Source: Salvator merianae
Lineage: Eukaryota; Chordata; Lepidosauria; Squamata; Teiidae
Assembly: GCA_003586115.2 (NCBI GenBank)
Contig: QVOM02000116.1
Span: forward strand, 30,667,062 to 30,731,061
Direction: 5' to 3'
DNA length: 64,000 bases
Below the pieces are notes generated by a model. That model was not told where the DNA came from. It did not search any database and saw nothing but the letters and a program-made list of their open reading frames with translations. Positions 22,860 through 34,620 of this stretch are shown here, in pieces (the first letter of the stretch is position 1; each line of letters starts with the position of its first letter). The position numbers and the translations under genes were made by a program.

Positions 22860-24090
22860 CACATTCATCTGCCGAGGGCCAGTGGACTGGCCCGGGGGGG
22901 GGGGCACTAGAAAGTGTTAGGGAAGAGTCTGCCAGGAGGCAATGCCTCCAGGTAGATTGCTTCATATGCACCGGATGAGGCATTAGTGTAGGTGATGTCA
23001 TAAAATGGTGCCATAGTCTGCTCCAGGTATTGACCACTTGTAAGCAGTCCATACCATGGTCCAGCCGGTATACTGGACCACAACCCATGTGCAGACAGTA
23101 TATGAGTCATGGCAGTGTACCACACCTTGTGGCATTCTGCTAGGCACCCAGACACAGCTAGCCAAAAGAACCCTAGTTGACAACTTCAAAGTCTGGGAAC
23201 TTTTGTTCCTGGCCTCCATTGCTGGGCTGGGATGGGCCAAGAACAAAAGTTGTGGATTATCCTTGATATATATCAACAGCAGCTGAATTACTTTTGGGGG
23301 GCCAGTGCAGTGCAGGGTAGCACTGTACCATACAGAAAGCCCAATGTATCTGAACAGGCAAAGAGATATAGGCAGTGTCTCCATTATGTGGCCAATATGC
23401 CTTTGATGGACACCCAGGTCATCCAGTCTCGGTAGCTCCCCCAAAGGGACTGGAGGGAACCATGAGGGACTTTGGTGCCCATCAAAGATGCCAAAAACTG
23501 TGTGTGAGAAGCAACTCTCAAGTTGCTACCTCATACGCTGATGAGGGGCCTCATCCTGGGCTGTGCCCATGCATGAGGCTGCTGGTGAAAATTCCTTCCA
23601 TGCACAGGCACAGAGTCAAACAGTTGAGAATGCCTGAAGTGGCAAACACTGATTCTGTACATTGAAAGGGATTGTGTGCCCCACAATGAACAATGTTTAA
23701 GGATCTCAGAGGTAATGTCTGCACTGTTGCTGGGAAAGGGGCAAGATACTGCTAAGAGTCCTGGCTGCCTGTTCTGGCCCACCTTCAGACACTGGAGAAT
23801 GAAAGTTCCCTGGCATCCAAAGTTGCAGGTAGGAGGAATTCTGCACTTTGCCCAGCACCACCCCTGAAAATGGGCCATTTCCAGAGCCAGGCAAAATGGT
23901 ACCAGGCCCTATGCATTACCTAGTCCTCTCTAGCCACTGCTGCAAGTCAGCATGGTGGCAGCTGGAGCAGACTGAAGGCTGGGAACATGAGGGACACCAC
24001 TTTAAAGTGGTCCTTGCTCTGAAGCACTTCCGGGCTTGATTTTCATGCTCAGAACTACTCCAGCCACTGGCATTGTGCAGCCAAGATATT
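22860..24090. mobile_element. Block of long non-autonomous DNA elements
   Basis: The first part (22860-23340) has 'ccatggtccagccggtatac' near 23053, a 'tggacca' inversion immediately after, and the landmark GGAACTTTTGTTCCTGGCCTCC at 23197-23217. The second part (23340-24090) has related words such as 'aaagttccctggcatccaaag' (23803) and 'cagcaccacccctgaaaatg'. At 1.2 kb the block is longer than single copies elsewhere, so two or three neighbouring or nested copies are likely. The many overlapping frames on both strands (such as 22998-23444 and 23531-23878) reflect the GC-rich composition and are not genes. Confidence 0.5.
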
Positions 24091-25655
24091 CCCTGGAATG
24101 CTCTTCATATTGGCCCAAGGGTGCAACAAGGCAGCCAGTGTAGTCTGAAAAAACCAAGTGGAGGCTGCCAATATATTCAGAGGAGGGACTATCTGGAGGA
24201 AGAACTGCATTTTTCTGCTGACTTCAAATTCTTTGTTGAAATCTCACAGCCAAAGCTCACTGGGACAAAAGCAGAATGGATTGAATGCAACAATTGTGCA
24301 ACAAGTATACATTTATTGATCAAACCAAAAGAAATCGGGGTAGCATTAAAATACCTTATCTACAGACTTATACTACAGTAGTTTGAGTCTCCTCAAGATT
24401 TTTTACAGCAGACTTCTATGTCCCATGAGTATTGTATTTCAGTGAATGTACTAACATAGAGGTTAAAAGGTTGTTTTTCTAATGTAGTTATAAGTACAAT
24501 ATCTGCTGCATCTTTTTAAAGGAGAGGGAAACCCATAAACAATTGCTCAGGCTAGGAGGTTAAAGTTCCCTAGAGAGAGACTGTGACTGCTTCTTTAAAA
24601 GGAACAGTACTGTCCAGAAGAAAAAAAAAAGTCTCTTTCTCTTGTAGTTCTACTCTCAGTGCAAACAGAATAAAGCATGGATTATAAGACTGCAACAACC
24701 TGAATAGTGTTCACCCTTATATGGACATGACCTGTGAGGAAATAAAGCAATTTCAATGTACTTTGTTCCTCCTTTGAAATTACACATGAACAATGGCCTT
24801 TCTTTTTCAAGTGGTTTCTACTGAGTCATTAATAATATGCTGACATTAGATATGGGTAGTAGTTACAGAAGTACTGAGAGTGCATTTAAGAAACTTAACA
24901 TTTAAATTATTGTAGTGTGTTCACTTGAAATATAACTTTTATGTGTGAAGGTGCTATTTAGAATTTCTAAGCTAGTTTAGTTGAGTTAAAAGAAGGCCCA
25001 CACTGTAGAAGAAGGCTTACAAGCTGCTTTCTGATGATGATCAGAAGACCATACTTAGGCACCATCCATATAGGCAGCTAAGCACACACACACCCCGAGA
25101 CCATAGGCCTGGGTACACATGCATATGTACACTTATAGGCCTGGGTGTCTAGCTGTTACCAGCTCCCAATTCACCCTGACACACACACGTGCGTGCACAA
25201 TGATGCAACCTATCTATAGTCCAATTAATTCTGGCTCTCGTCTGGTAGAGGAATTCACATGGAGGGAGGGAGGAGGTGATTGAGGCTGCTGCCAGGGTCC
25301 TGTGATGTGGACCACGAATGGCCAACTTCTGGCACCATTTCTGGTCTGCCCAGCACATGCCTTAGCCACTTTTGCTCTACAGCCACCCAGAGTTCCCACC
25401 CTGAACAGAACACCCTTCCAGGCACAGTATTGAAGGAAACTTAGCATTGATCTGCTAGGGATGTGCTTTCATTGTACTGTTTGTGGGGAAGCAGGGGAAT
25501 GGAAACATGGCTGTATGGCAACCGGAATGTCACTTTTGGTATCCAATGGACTGAGGTATGGTTCAGACTGAGGTATGGTTTTTCATTAGTACACTCTCCC
25601 CCTCCCATTGCTCTTCCATCTGAAATGACACCGAGGAAAACATGTTCTGAACACC
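24091..25655. other. Unrecognised sequence
   Basis: No gene is supported. There are short CA-rich patches near 25084-25095 and 25182-25190. The frames at 24073-24381 (plus) and 25214-25447 (minus) have no recognised domain. Confidence 0.35.
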
Positions 25656-25659
25656 TACA

Positions 25660-25800
25660 GGGCCAGGACAGCTCGGCAATACAATACCTGCTTTTCATAC
25701 AGAGGCCCCCAGATTGAATCTCCAACATCTTCCCAGGAGAAGTCAGTGGCAAAGTACTTCTATAATTTTGTCAGAAAACTACATGAACTGTATGTGTTCA
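25660..25800 (+). mobile_element. Degraded tRNA-derived SINE
   Basis: An A-box-like 'ggacagctcggcaatacaa' (25666) is followed at tRNA spacing by a weak B-box-like 'cagattgaatctccaaca' (25710). The words 'cctgcttttcatacagaggc' match the anticodon-region segment of squamate tRNA-SINE consensus as I remember it. It is more decayed than the copy at 19244, and its 3' end is uncertain. Confidence 0.5.
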
Positions 25801-25804
25801 TGTA

Positions 25805-26290
25805 ACCTGCAACCCCACTGGGTCAGCAGCCCATGTGGAATACCCCATCTGCATGATGTACCAGCCCATCGTGGCTCCAGTAGCATGCCACATCTATATG
25901 AGATGAGGTGTTGGAGCTGCCATAGATCACTGCTATGGGAGAGAGCTTTAAAGTGGTCTCTGAAGCATTCCCAATGGTAGACTGGGCCAGCAGCTTGTGT
26001 GCAAATGGCAGCAAGTGGCTGGTTTGGTCTACTGGGTGTGAGAAACCTGGTGCTATTTCATTGGGCTCCCAGAAGTAGCCCTGGAAGTGTGCAGCTTATG
26101 AGCACCCAACTAAAACTGACCTGGCCAGCAACTTTGGAGACTGGGGTGACATTTGATGTGGGTCACCACCTTCTAATCTTGGGCTGTAATGCTTAATCTG
26201 GACCAGCCTGGCATAGGGTACCATGGTGTGTGCAAAACCTGCAATAGTCACCAGGGGCAAAGTCCAACTCAATGATGTTTTGGCATTCAT
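25805..26290. mobile_element. Probable long non-autonomous DNA element remnant
   Basis: Has family-like vocabulary: 'agaaacctggtgctatttca' near 26040, 'gggctcccagaagtagccc', and 'taatctggaccagcctgg' near 26193. No terminal repeats are visible and there is no coding potential. Assignment is weaker than for the copies at 57099 or 61133. Confidence 0.35.
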
Positions 26291-26544
26291 CTTTTAAAAA
26301 ATGATCAGAGAGAATGCTGATACATACAATATAGTACTGAACTGGCCATATTATTAATCACAGTGAAGTAGTAGCCCTAGGCAGATGTGTCATGAAAAGA
26401 CAGAAAATTGATTCATTTTGTTATTACTGCACTTTAAACTGAAGGAAGTGAGAAAATATATTTTGGAGATATTCTGCTTCAGGTACCAAAATAATTTGAT
26501 CAGATGAGGTACTAATCTTGCTTTTAACCTATTTGTCTCCCATA

Positions 26545-26600
26545 GCCCTCCCCAAACCCTTGGTATAGGAAGGGATGTAAATGGCAATAAATAAATAAAG
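26545..26600 (+). mobile_element. LINE 3' tail remnant
   Basis: The stretch 'aacccttggtataggaaggg' followed by 'atgtaaatggcaataaataa' has the shape of the last bases of L2/CR1-type LINEs: a CTTGGGGTA-like block, a gataaa-like block and an (AAAT)n tail. Only the final 55 bases are recognisable. Confidence 0.55.
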
Positions 26601-26689
26601 CTGTCATCTTGAAGGCAATGGCAGCCCACAGATCAGGCTGCAGAACAGTGAATGAGGCATGAAGCTTTGATTGGGATCCTCCCAGTGCT

Positions 26690-26860
26690 TGCAAGCCTTG
26701 CACGAGGCCCGCACTGTGTCTTTATGGCACTTTCAATATACCATGAGGGCACGGAGCCTGCACAACATTGCCTCCTCGTCTCCCATTTGATGTGTAGGGA
26801 GAGTGTAACGTCTGCACAGACCCCACACTCTTTCCCCTCCATGTTGATTCAAGCATAGCT
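26690..26860 (+). repeat. Dispersed repeat shared with 1370-1515
   Basis: Shares 'tttatggcactttcaat' and 'gcctgcacaacattgcctcc' with the stretch at 1390-1445. The overlapping frames at 26633-26842 and 26652-26858 on opposite strands are not genes. Confidence 0.4.
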
Positions 26861-27765
26861 GCAGTGGTTTAATTACAAGGCTGTTCGAATAGCTCTCCAA
26901 GTGCTTCCAAATGCTCTTCCCCAGTGGCAGTAGGCCTGTTGCTGCTGCCGCCATTACTACTCAAGGGGACTTACTTTCCCCTCAGCAGCGTTCCCAGTAT
27001 TCAAACGTGAGAAATGGCCAATGGGCCCATTCCCTGGGTTCAAGAATTAAAAAAACCTGCTGTCAAAATCAAAGGCAAGGATTTCCTCACTTGGATGCTG
27101 ATGGGAGAAGAGAGGGCTTCCCCAACCCCTGTCTATTATGATCAGAACTGAGAATATCCAGTAATGGGAGGGAAGGCATCCCCCTACCTGCCTGTCATGA
27201 TCACAGCTGGTGTATTCAAGCAGGGCAGTGGTTCCTTGCAGACAGCACGCCATCGCATTAAGAATATTGCTCCTTATGTGGCATTATTGGTAATGGAGAA
27301 GAGGGGAGGTGAAATGCTTCAAACCCTCCACCCTCCCCCTGTGCAGATCCTGCCTTGTTTGCCTCTCCCCAAGTCATGCTTTCCTCTGCAGCATATCAAA
27401 GCCGCATTCAGGGAGGCAAATGTGAGTCTTCTCATTGAAGCCTTGCCTTGCCCTGGCCACCCTGTGGTCTTGATCTGTGCCTCACCTCTGCTTGAAGGTG
27501 GGACAAATAATTCCCGATTGGTTTCACAGCAGCAGAATCCCTTAGGGAATCCCTAGCTAGATTTATCAAACAGTCTGTGGAATCCAATGCAGTTGGATTT
27601 GCTAACTCCACAAAACTGTCCTTATGAGTGGCTGTTGTACTTTGTGTACATTTAATTTCAGATGAATGACTATAAATTGTAAGTGGGCCTGAGTGCATAA
27701 AAACTAGTGCCATAATTCCACAAGGATATCTTTACTTTCCTGCTGAAGGGCTGGAGAATTAGGAC
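26861..27765. other. Unassigned GC-moderate sequence
   Basis: Contains frames on both strands (27164-27556 plus, 130 codons; 27432-27713 minus, 93 codons) without recognisable domains. The elevated GC resembles that of the DNA-element blocks, but I could not match landmarks. Confidence 0.35.
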
Positions 27766-27769
27766 CAAC

Positions 27770-27862
27770 AAGGGGAAATATTGTTTCAGAGGGTCATCAG
27801 TCTATGGAATTTACGACCAGAAGAGGTGGTGACAGCAACCAACCTGGATAGATCTACTGGCA
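27770..27862 (+). mobile_element. CR1 LINE fragment
   Basis: The words 'gtctatggaatttacgacca', 'gaagaggtggtgacagcaac' and 'caacctggatagatctact' match the segment just before the CR1 3' end (ggaactcnctgccagaggaggtggtgacagc type). The rest of the 3' end is absent because DNA-element-like sequence follows directly, so the copy is broken there. Confidence 0.65.
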
Positions 27863-28036
27863 AACAGGACTAAGGTGCCATTTTGGCTGTCCTAGCCCAG
27901 TCTATGCTCCATCCTCTGCAGATGGAGTGTGCTGGGACGGGCAGGGTTTCCTGTAATCTGCATTAGTGTGCAGAATGGAAGCCTCTAGACCCCTTCCTTT
28001 CACAGGATAATGCCCTGTGCAGAAAGGGCCATTGTG
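27863..28036. mobile_element. Terminal part of a long non-autonomous DNA element
   Basis: Contains 'ccattttggctgtcctagcc' and 'cagtctatgctccatcctct' and ends in 'gtgcagaaagggcc' (28020-28033). That end is identical to the terminus of the palindromic MITEs. This links the long family to the MITE termini. The left end is missing, and it abuts a broken CR1. Confidence 0.6.
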
Positions 28037-29008
28037 GTGATTCAAGACACATTTGTAAAATTCAGCCTAAGACTTCGGGTTAATTGTCCTTACTATAATT
28101 CTTTTCTGCTTCCTAAGATTAATTGATAGTTTTCAAAATTGTATCATAGTTTCACATTAATCAAATCCAATTTAAATTTTCCATTTGATTGCATTCTATT
28201 ATATTACCTTTTGTGGATAGACAAGCAAAACAAGACTATGATCTGCATGATATTTCTGTAATAAATTATCCAAACCTTTGTGCTGTGGATCATTGCTTTT
28301 TTCACAGTTTTCACTCTTCTGTGTTTATTGACTTAAATTATATCTGATTACTTTTTATTGTGTAAAAAAGTAATAAAGCTAGCAAGAAACCATTCATGTA
28401 TATAATAACTTGTCTTCATAGCGCAACCAAATCTTGAATCCAATATCCAATTTATAAAAGCTGCGTAGGCCATTGCCAGAAGCCTTTATCCAAGTCACCT
28501 GCAAAGGAGGAAGTGATATAATGTTATGTAACAATTATAGGCAATCAGTAATTAAAAAGAAAAGCCTTCCTACAGATTTTCTTCCCTTGAATTCATGATA
28601 CTATTTCAGAACAAGTGAGTAGAGCTTATATTTATACATGGTAGAGAAAAACAAAGGAAGCTGCCACCTACTTAAGCTAGATGAGATTTTTAGTTCAGTA
28701 ACATTTAGATGTCATTGTTTGGCCACCCAAATCCCGTCTGCAACTCCCCCCCCCCCCAGTATTAGAGAAAGATTTTTTTCCCCTATAACTACTTACAGAA
28801 ACCAGAAAGTAAATCAAGGAACATTAGCTTGAAAGGCATGTGCCTTACCTCTAACCTGTCTTTCCTCCCTTTGAACATTGCCCATTACTGACTTCTTTCC
28901 ATGCTTTATTACATATTAACCCTTATCAGTACAAGTGAAAAAATATGCAATTCCATGGATTGTGGGGTTGTTTTGTATCCTATTTGCTTTAAACTCTGCA
29001 GCCAAAGC
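28037..29008. other. Unassigned AT-rich sequence with C run
   Basis: No gene is recognised. A homopolymer C run of about 11 bases lies near 28748-28758. Confidence 0.35.
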
Positions 29009-29016
29009 ATATATGG

Positions 29017-29305
29017 TAGAGTTGTGCCAAACTGGTTCTATTGGTTCACAGTTTGCAGCAAACTGGGTGGTTCACATGCAATCTAAACCACCCTGTAGTT
29101 CAAAAAATCCGTTCAAAGCAAAATCTAACTAAGGGATGTTCTAACAAACCAATTGAACCATAGCAAACCAAGGATGGCTCGCTTGGTTTGCATGTGATCC
29201 AAACCACCCTGTAGTCCTGAAAAACAGTTTGAAGCTAACTCATACAAAGGATAATTGGCTTGATTCAAACTGAATGAGTAAATTTCAGTTCGTGCACAAC
29301 TCTTA
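29017..29305. mobile_element. hAT-like non-autonomous element with 8-bp duplication
   Basis: A 289-bp element begins TAGAGTTGTGC and ends GCACAACTCTTA, so its ends are inverted repeats. It is flanked by atatatgg (29009-29016) and atatatag (29306-29313), a 7-of-8 match. An 8-bp duplication is characteristic of hAT transposons. Inside, the block 'tggttcacatgcaatctaaa' through 'gttcaaagc' (about 29070-29120) recurs as 'tggtttgcatgtgatccaaa' through 'gtttgaagc' (about 29184-29235). There is no coding capacity. Similar ends occur at 51627-52551. Confidence 0.75.
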
Positions 29306-29815
29306 ATATATAGTCTTGGTCCGATTTCTCCAGATACTTTTTTCCTGGGAGTTGGGAAGTGTCCAAATATCGTAGAAATGTACTACATAATCATGTTTTT
29401 TTTAACTGCAAACAAAACTATACCAATATTTTCACTTGACTGGAAGACAAAATTATCTCACCCGAACGGATGAGGGTTAAATGACTGCTACAGAATCGAC
29501 ATTCCTAAGAGAGAGATAACAATTAAACTCTTAATGTAGCTTTATGACTTGGTGAAGGATGAGCAATCCTTGAAAAAAAAATCAATTTTTAGAAAGTGAG
29601 CAGCTTAACTGCAGACTTGGAAGCAGAGAAATTAAAAGGAAAATTGTAGAGATTGCTGTTCTGTTAAAGTAACAATATATCTTTCTTACATATTTAGTGG
29701 GATGTTATTTTCTAATAGTTGAGTAAATACTACATTTTTGGAAGTTTAAAAAACAAACATGAGAGATAAACATTGTCTGTCAGTTGAAGCTGTAAAGAGT
29801 ATAGTGGAAAATATA
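29306..29815. other. Unassigned AT-rich sequence
   Basis: No recognisable feature, apart from T runs near 29395 and an A run near 29574. Confidence 0.35.
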
Positions 29816-29819
29816 TTGC

Positions 29820-30930
29820 ATGTTAAACCTTTTTGACATTCCTTAAAATTTATCAATATTATTATACTCCATACAAAGTATAGTATATGAAAATAATAAT
29901 AAATAACAATATGTAAAGAATAAAAAACCAAGATAAAACCAATATATTTACATAAAATAAGGAATCCATATGTATAAGATAAAGGAGTAAATATAGTTAT
30001 ATGTTTTCCAATTTTTAAATCTATTAAAATTAAAATTAATTTATGCAGAGACATATGTTTTGAACCACCAATTAATTACTCTGTGGTCCAGCCAACTTAA
30101 AATATTTAAGTTTGGAAGGTATTTAGAAATGGAGACTATGTATTTTTGAAAGAATCTGATAATTCTGGATTACTCATTTTTCTAATCCTCCAAGTGATAA
30201 GCACATTGATAACAAAATCCCATATCTTATCATACCAAAGAATTATAGGAATTTTTTAATAATCTTTCCAGCATTATGCTATCACTAACCTTGCTGCAGC
30301 AAATAAAATTTTTACCAGTGTGTTATGTGGTAAATCTCTATGTTGAATAGCAAATATATTAAGCAAACACAAAGTTGGACTTAGAATAATAGATATTTCC
30401 AGTATCTTGCTTAATTCTTGCTCTACTTTCTGCCAAAATGATTTAATTTTAGGGCTTGACCACCACACATGAAAATAAAATCCCGCTATGTCACAACCAT
30501 TCCAACAAGAAGATGAAACATACTTAATAGTATGAGAAAGTATACATGGTGTCTGGTACCATTGTCAAACACTTTCAATGTATTTTCTTTGATTTTAATA
30601 GGGGAGTGCCAATTATGGAGAGAATACAATGTTTTGTGTTAATTAATGGATGAAACTTGTGACTTCCACCAACATTGAATTTTACAGGTTTCAGGTAGGA
30701 AAGAAGCGTATGTGCTGCTGAAAAACCTTATTATAGTCATACAGGAGTGATATTCTTGTACATAGTTCAAAAATCTTGAAATATACTTGGCCCATTTTTG
30801 ATCTCGTATTAGAGGCCCACCATTTCTAGTTTAAATCAACCTTCTTGCAGAAGCCTTTTCATGGTATGTCTATGTGTCAAAAGTAGCTGTCACATACCAA
30901 CCAAAACATATCAGAAGCAATTTTTGTTCT
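29820..30930 (-). pseudogene. L1-clade LINE, ORF2 C-terminal region, antisense
   Basis: Minus-strand translation reads, in order, QWYQTP (about 30560), a TIKYVSSSCWNGCD segment (30490-30530) and FHVWWSSPKIKSFWQKV (30425-30475). These are followed by LLNIF and LVKILFAAARLVIA (30274-30360) and a KIWDFVINVLIT-like tail (30190-30240). This is the C-terminal region of L1 ORF2, which includes a cysteine-containing segment and the conserved WW(S/C)CPxIxxFW block. The catalytic core is not recognised. Further upstream (30600-30930) the similarity is weak. The extremely AT-rich frame 29746-30054 is probably the continuing decayed end and 3' UTR. Confidence 0.75.
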
Positions 30931-33178
30931 AAAAATGTAAATAAGGATAAGACCCAGACTAGCAATATCAGATGAGTTCATGGGAATGATTTATTAAAGG
31001 GAAGAAGCCCCATCAAAGAAAATCACATAAAGCAACTTAGAATCACCATCCATGAGCCCTACATGTGATTCTCTAGCTGTAGTCTTGGCACCCCAATAAA
31101 AGCCAGCCTGATGAAAATACCACTTACATCAAAACATTAGTCTGTCTGAAAAACACACTCAACAGTCCCACAAAGCAAGAAATGTGTTGTTCATGTGTGC
31201 AGACATACACACCCAGTAAACTGTGAAGTTGCATTAAATGCAGTTATGGACATTGAGGAGGAAAGCAACATGTAATCTGTATGCCCAGCATGGTTCATTC
31301 TCACCCACCTGAGAGTTGTCAGAGCAAATAATTTCAAGAACTGATCTGAATGGGTGAGAACAAGGCATGTACAGCCTAGCAATCGCCTGCTGCCATTCTG
31401 CTACCGCCTGCTGCCCCCTTTTCCATCATTATCAATCTAAAAGATTTACAGTTAATGCCAAGCCTAGAGGCAACATCTATTACAATGGGCTAAATACTAG
31501 GGCCCACCTCTGCTCATGCCAGTCATGTTCAAAAAATAAAGAAAGAGAAGGAACAGTGCAGGGGCCACAGAGTTATGCTGAATGGAGAAAAAAATGCTCC
31601 AGGCTTATGTTATGCTCATATGGCACTAAGACTCACAGAAAGTCAGTGCAAAGCTGATTTGACAGGACTGAATATGTGGGTATGTGGAGCAGAGGCATAA
31701 GGACCTGAGTATCCATTTTTTCCAAGGAAGCACTATTAACCGAAATAGCAACAGCTCAGAACAGACAAAAACAAAGTGAAATATTATTGCTGCATTCTTT
31801 CTATAAGCACTAGGCTGCATCCACACACAGGGTTTTTTTTTTAAAGAATGTGACTTAAAGTAGCTTAAAGGTGTATTCGAGGTGATAGCAGCCAAATGCT
31901 AGTACCTCTAATCTACGGTAAAATCTGCAGAGGAAGGGGGAAGGTGCTTCTAGCATAGCATCCTTCTCTGTTCACTTTCAGAGAAGCAATCACTTCTCTT
32001 AAATCCACTATGTGCTGTTTGCACACTAACAGATTTTCCTACCTGTCAGATTGCAGTGAGGGAATTCCCAGCTGCCATTTGTCAGGCAGGGGAGGCTTGC
32101 CCCTTCCCAAGATAGGATCGGCAGCAAGAGAATCCGTAGTTAGTGTTTGATGGATGAGGGACACATATATCCCCCTTGAAGCAGGACTGGCCCTGTGCAA
32201 ATTCTACCCATTTTACAGATCAGAAAATGCAATTTTATAGTGCATTTTTGGCCTTTAATGAACAATAGGGGTAAGATGGGGGCACTAGTCTCCACATGCC
32301 ACCATCTCTAAGCTGTTTCTGAGTTGTTGTTGTTTTTAATGTGTATGGATTTAGCTCTAGAAAGCTCAACAAAATAATTATTTCTGACTCATCTGTCAAT
32401 CATACAAAATATCGTCCTTATGCAAAAAGCTTAGGAAGAAATGTTTTGATTTTTATAGACACACAGCCCACAGTATTTTTTAAAACATCCTCATCTCTAA
32501 AACTTCCAAATCACTCTGAAGGCATCTGCTTAAATCCAGGATGCTTTGGAGGGTGTCCACTTTGGCTCAGATTTGGAGAGTTCAAGATCTGTCTAGAATA
32601 GTCTGGCCTGTATGTGGATATTAAATTTGTGTAGAGCATCCTCAAAACACTGAATAAAGTTTATGTAGTGTTTGTGGAAAGTACATGATACCATTCCAAT
32701 TTGTATAAAAAATGGATTTGTTGCCAGCTCCATGCTTATCTAGAATCCCCAGTCACATTTTTCCACTGCACCACTCTCCCTTCTGGAAAAAGAAATTCAG
32801 TTTTAAACTGATAGTATAAGTGTAAACTGATAACAAATCTGATGTACATTCTTAATATTTTATGATCTTACTTTACATAGTACCAACCATTCCTTAGACA
32901 AATCAATAGTACCCACATAAAAGAGAAAGCTAATTTTAGGCTCAGGAAGACTGCACTATTTCCAGAAATAGAAAAGGTATTTAGGAAAAGAAACCCCCCC
33001 AAAAAACCTAGGAAGTGGAACCCAAACCCATCATGAGGCAAAACTGAACATGGTCAGTACAAAGGGGATTATCAACTTCTTAAAGGATGCAGGAATGGAA
33101 AACAAAAGGGAAGAAGAATGGTTGAAATCATATACAGCAGAAGTTCATTTGCAGCACATTTTGGAAGTCCTGCTTGTT
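30931..33178. other. Unrecognised sequence
   Basis: No gene is supported. A 'ggctgcatccacacaca' word near 31812 resembles DNA-transposon ends seen elsewhere in the window (55067, 63924), but no partner end was found. Frames at 31367-31657, 31626-31895 and 32341-32601 show no domain. Confidence 0.35.
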
Positions 33179-33179
33179 A

Positions 33180-33194
33180 TTTTTTTTTTTTTTT
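33180..33194. repeat. Poly(T) tract
   Basis: An uninterrupted run of about 15 T followed by AAAA. It could be the tail of an antisense retrocopy, but no recognisable body or duplication supports that. Confidence 0.7.
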
Positions 33195-34190
33195 AAAACC
33201 CTCAGTTCTCCCAAGTCTTGGTTCAGTACATATGAGAGATATCAGAGAACCTCAAGGTTAGCCAAAGTATGTCAACTCGGTAAATAATGTAAGGGATTTC
33301 CAACCATGCAACCCAAGTAAGAACTAGATATGCTTGGTGGTCAAAATATATTGACTGCCTGTTAGAGTTTGATAAGGAAATGCTATGCAATCCAGTTGGA
33401 GATGTTACCTTCAAGCTGGAAAGAAAGTAAGAGAAGGAGAAAGGGAGAGAGAAGACCTTGGAATACCATCGTCCATATGGCACTTCAATTACAAAGTTCA
33501 AGTGTCAAATTCCTAACCAAATTAATCCAACAGGCACTGGATAAAAAGGAAGTTCTCTACAGTCATGCTGATTCTTTATTTTTCAAAGAAACCTCCTGCC
33601 TTTGAAGCAGAAGTTTCTGTCTATGAATTCTCTTACAGACAGAATGATGTGATATTGATTATCTAAATTCTTCACATTTTTTTTCAAAAGCTTACCTATT
33701 ATGCCATCCTTCCAGAGTAGTGAAAAAGGCTGCTTTGATCTCCACCACCAGGGAAGCTTCCTTCTGAGTTTAATGACAGCTTCAGTAGATATAGTAATTT
33801 CTCAATTTTTCACACTACATGCACACATGATTAGAAAGTGATGTCGTGGCTACACTAACCCATAGGAAAGATTTGTTGATTTGTCCAGCTACTGCTGCTC
33901 CTTATGAAACTGCACCATGTATGCCAGATATATTCAAAGAATTAGAGTTGTGTATATACTGCTTTCATCAGTTACATGTATGGGTACAATTAAATGGCCT
34001 TCCTAGATGTCAGCAACTAATGCTGTACTTTAGACATATCTGTATTTATTCAGGAGAGCAGCAACACAATCGTCTCAAGAACTGAAAGCTAATGACTACA
34101 GTCTTTTGGATTTTCTTGACAAGAAAAGAGTTGATTGACCAACAAGGTCTACCTTCCTAAGCATAATGTACCTTTGATCCTCAGTCCTGT
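33195..34190. other. Unassigned sequence
   Basis: Overlapping frames on opposite strands (33223-33501 minus, 33369-33605 plus) have no recognised domain. The plus-strand frame is basic (KESKRRRKGERR), which reflects a purine-rich stretch. Confidence 0.35.
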
Positions 34191-34620
34191 CTAAGGCTGC
34201 ATGTCAACTTATGGTTGGGAGGCATCTACAAAAAGCATCTTTGCTGCCACGTTTCCACATGTGGTGCCAAGAGACACACTGCCCCATTTGCAGCCACTGT
34301 CCAAGACACCTGTTCTACTGGGCACAGTTTCTGACCCTCACCACAGGCACCTTGGAACACCTCTTGAAACACCACCTCCTCACTCCAAAATGGAAAAACA
34401 GAGACATTTTTTGGACTGGTGATCATGGTGCTATCCTCTAGGCATCCACAAAGAAGCCAGCTCCTTCATTAAATGGAGATCCAGACTTAGAGCCTTTTCA
34501 TACTTACAAGCTGGAGTGCTCCAATCCGCTCATTGGTCAAGCTTCGAATGGAAGTTTTATTTTGATCTTGCAGATGAAGACATAGTTCAAGGAGATCAAA
34601 GGAGATTTCTGGTAAGAACC
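34191..34620. other. GC-richer block, possible DNA-element remnant
   Basis: It is bounded on the left by 'aaggctgcatgtcaact', similar to transposon ends seen elsewhere. The block contains 'ttccacatgtggtgcc' and three overlapping frames without domains. No right end could be matched. Confidence 0.25.

Noticed and set aside
22998..23444. 148-codon minus-strand open frame
   Set aside because: It spans the palindromic landmarks of the repeat family, and open frames exist on both strands over the same bases.
27164..27556. 130-codon plus-strand open frame
   Set aside because: No recognisable motif, and a minus-strand frame is open over the same region. I could not support coding.
33180..33194. 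Poly(T) as the tail of an antisense processed pseudogene
   Set aside because: No recognisable coding body to the right and no flanking duplication could be found.
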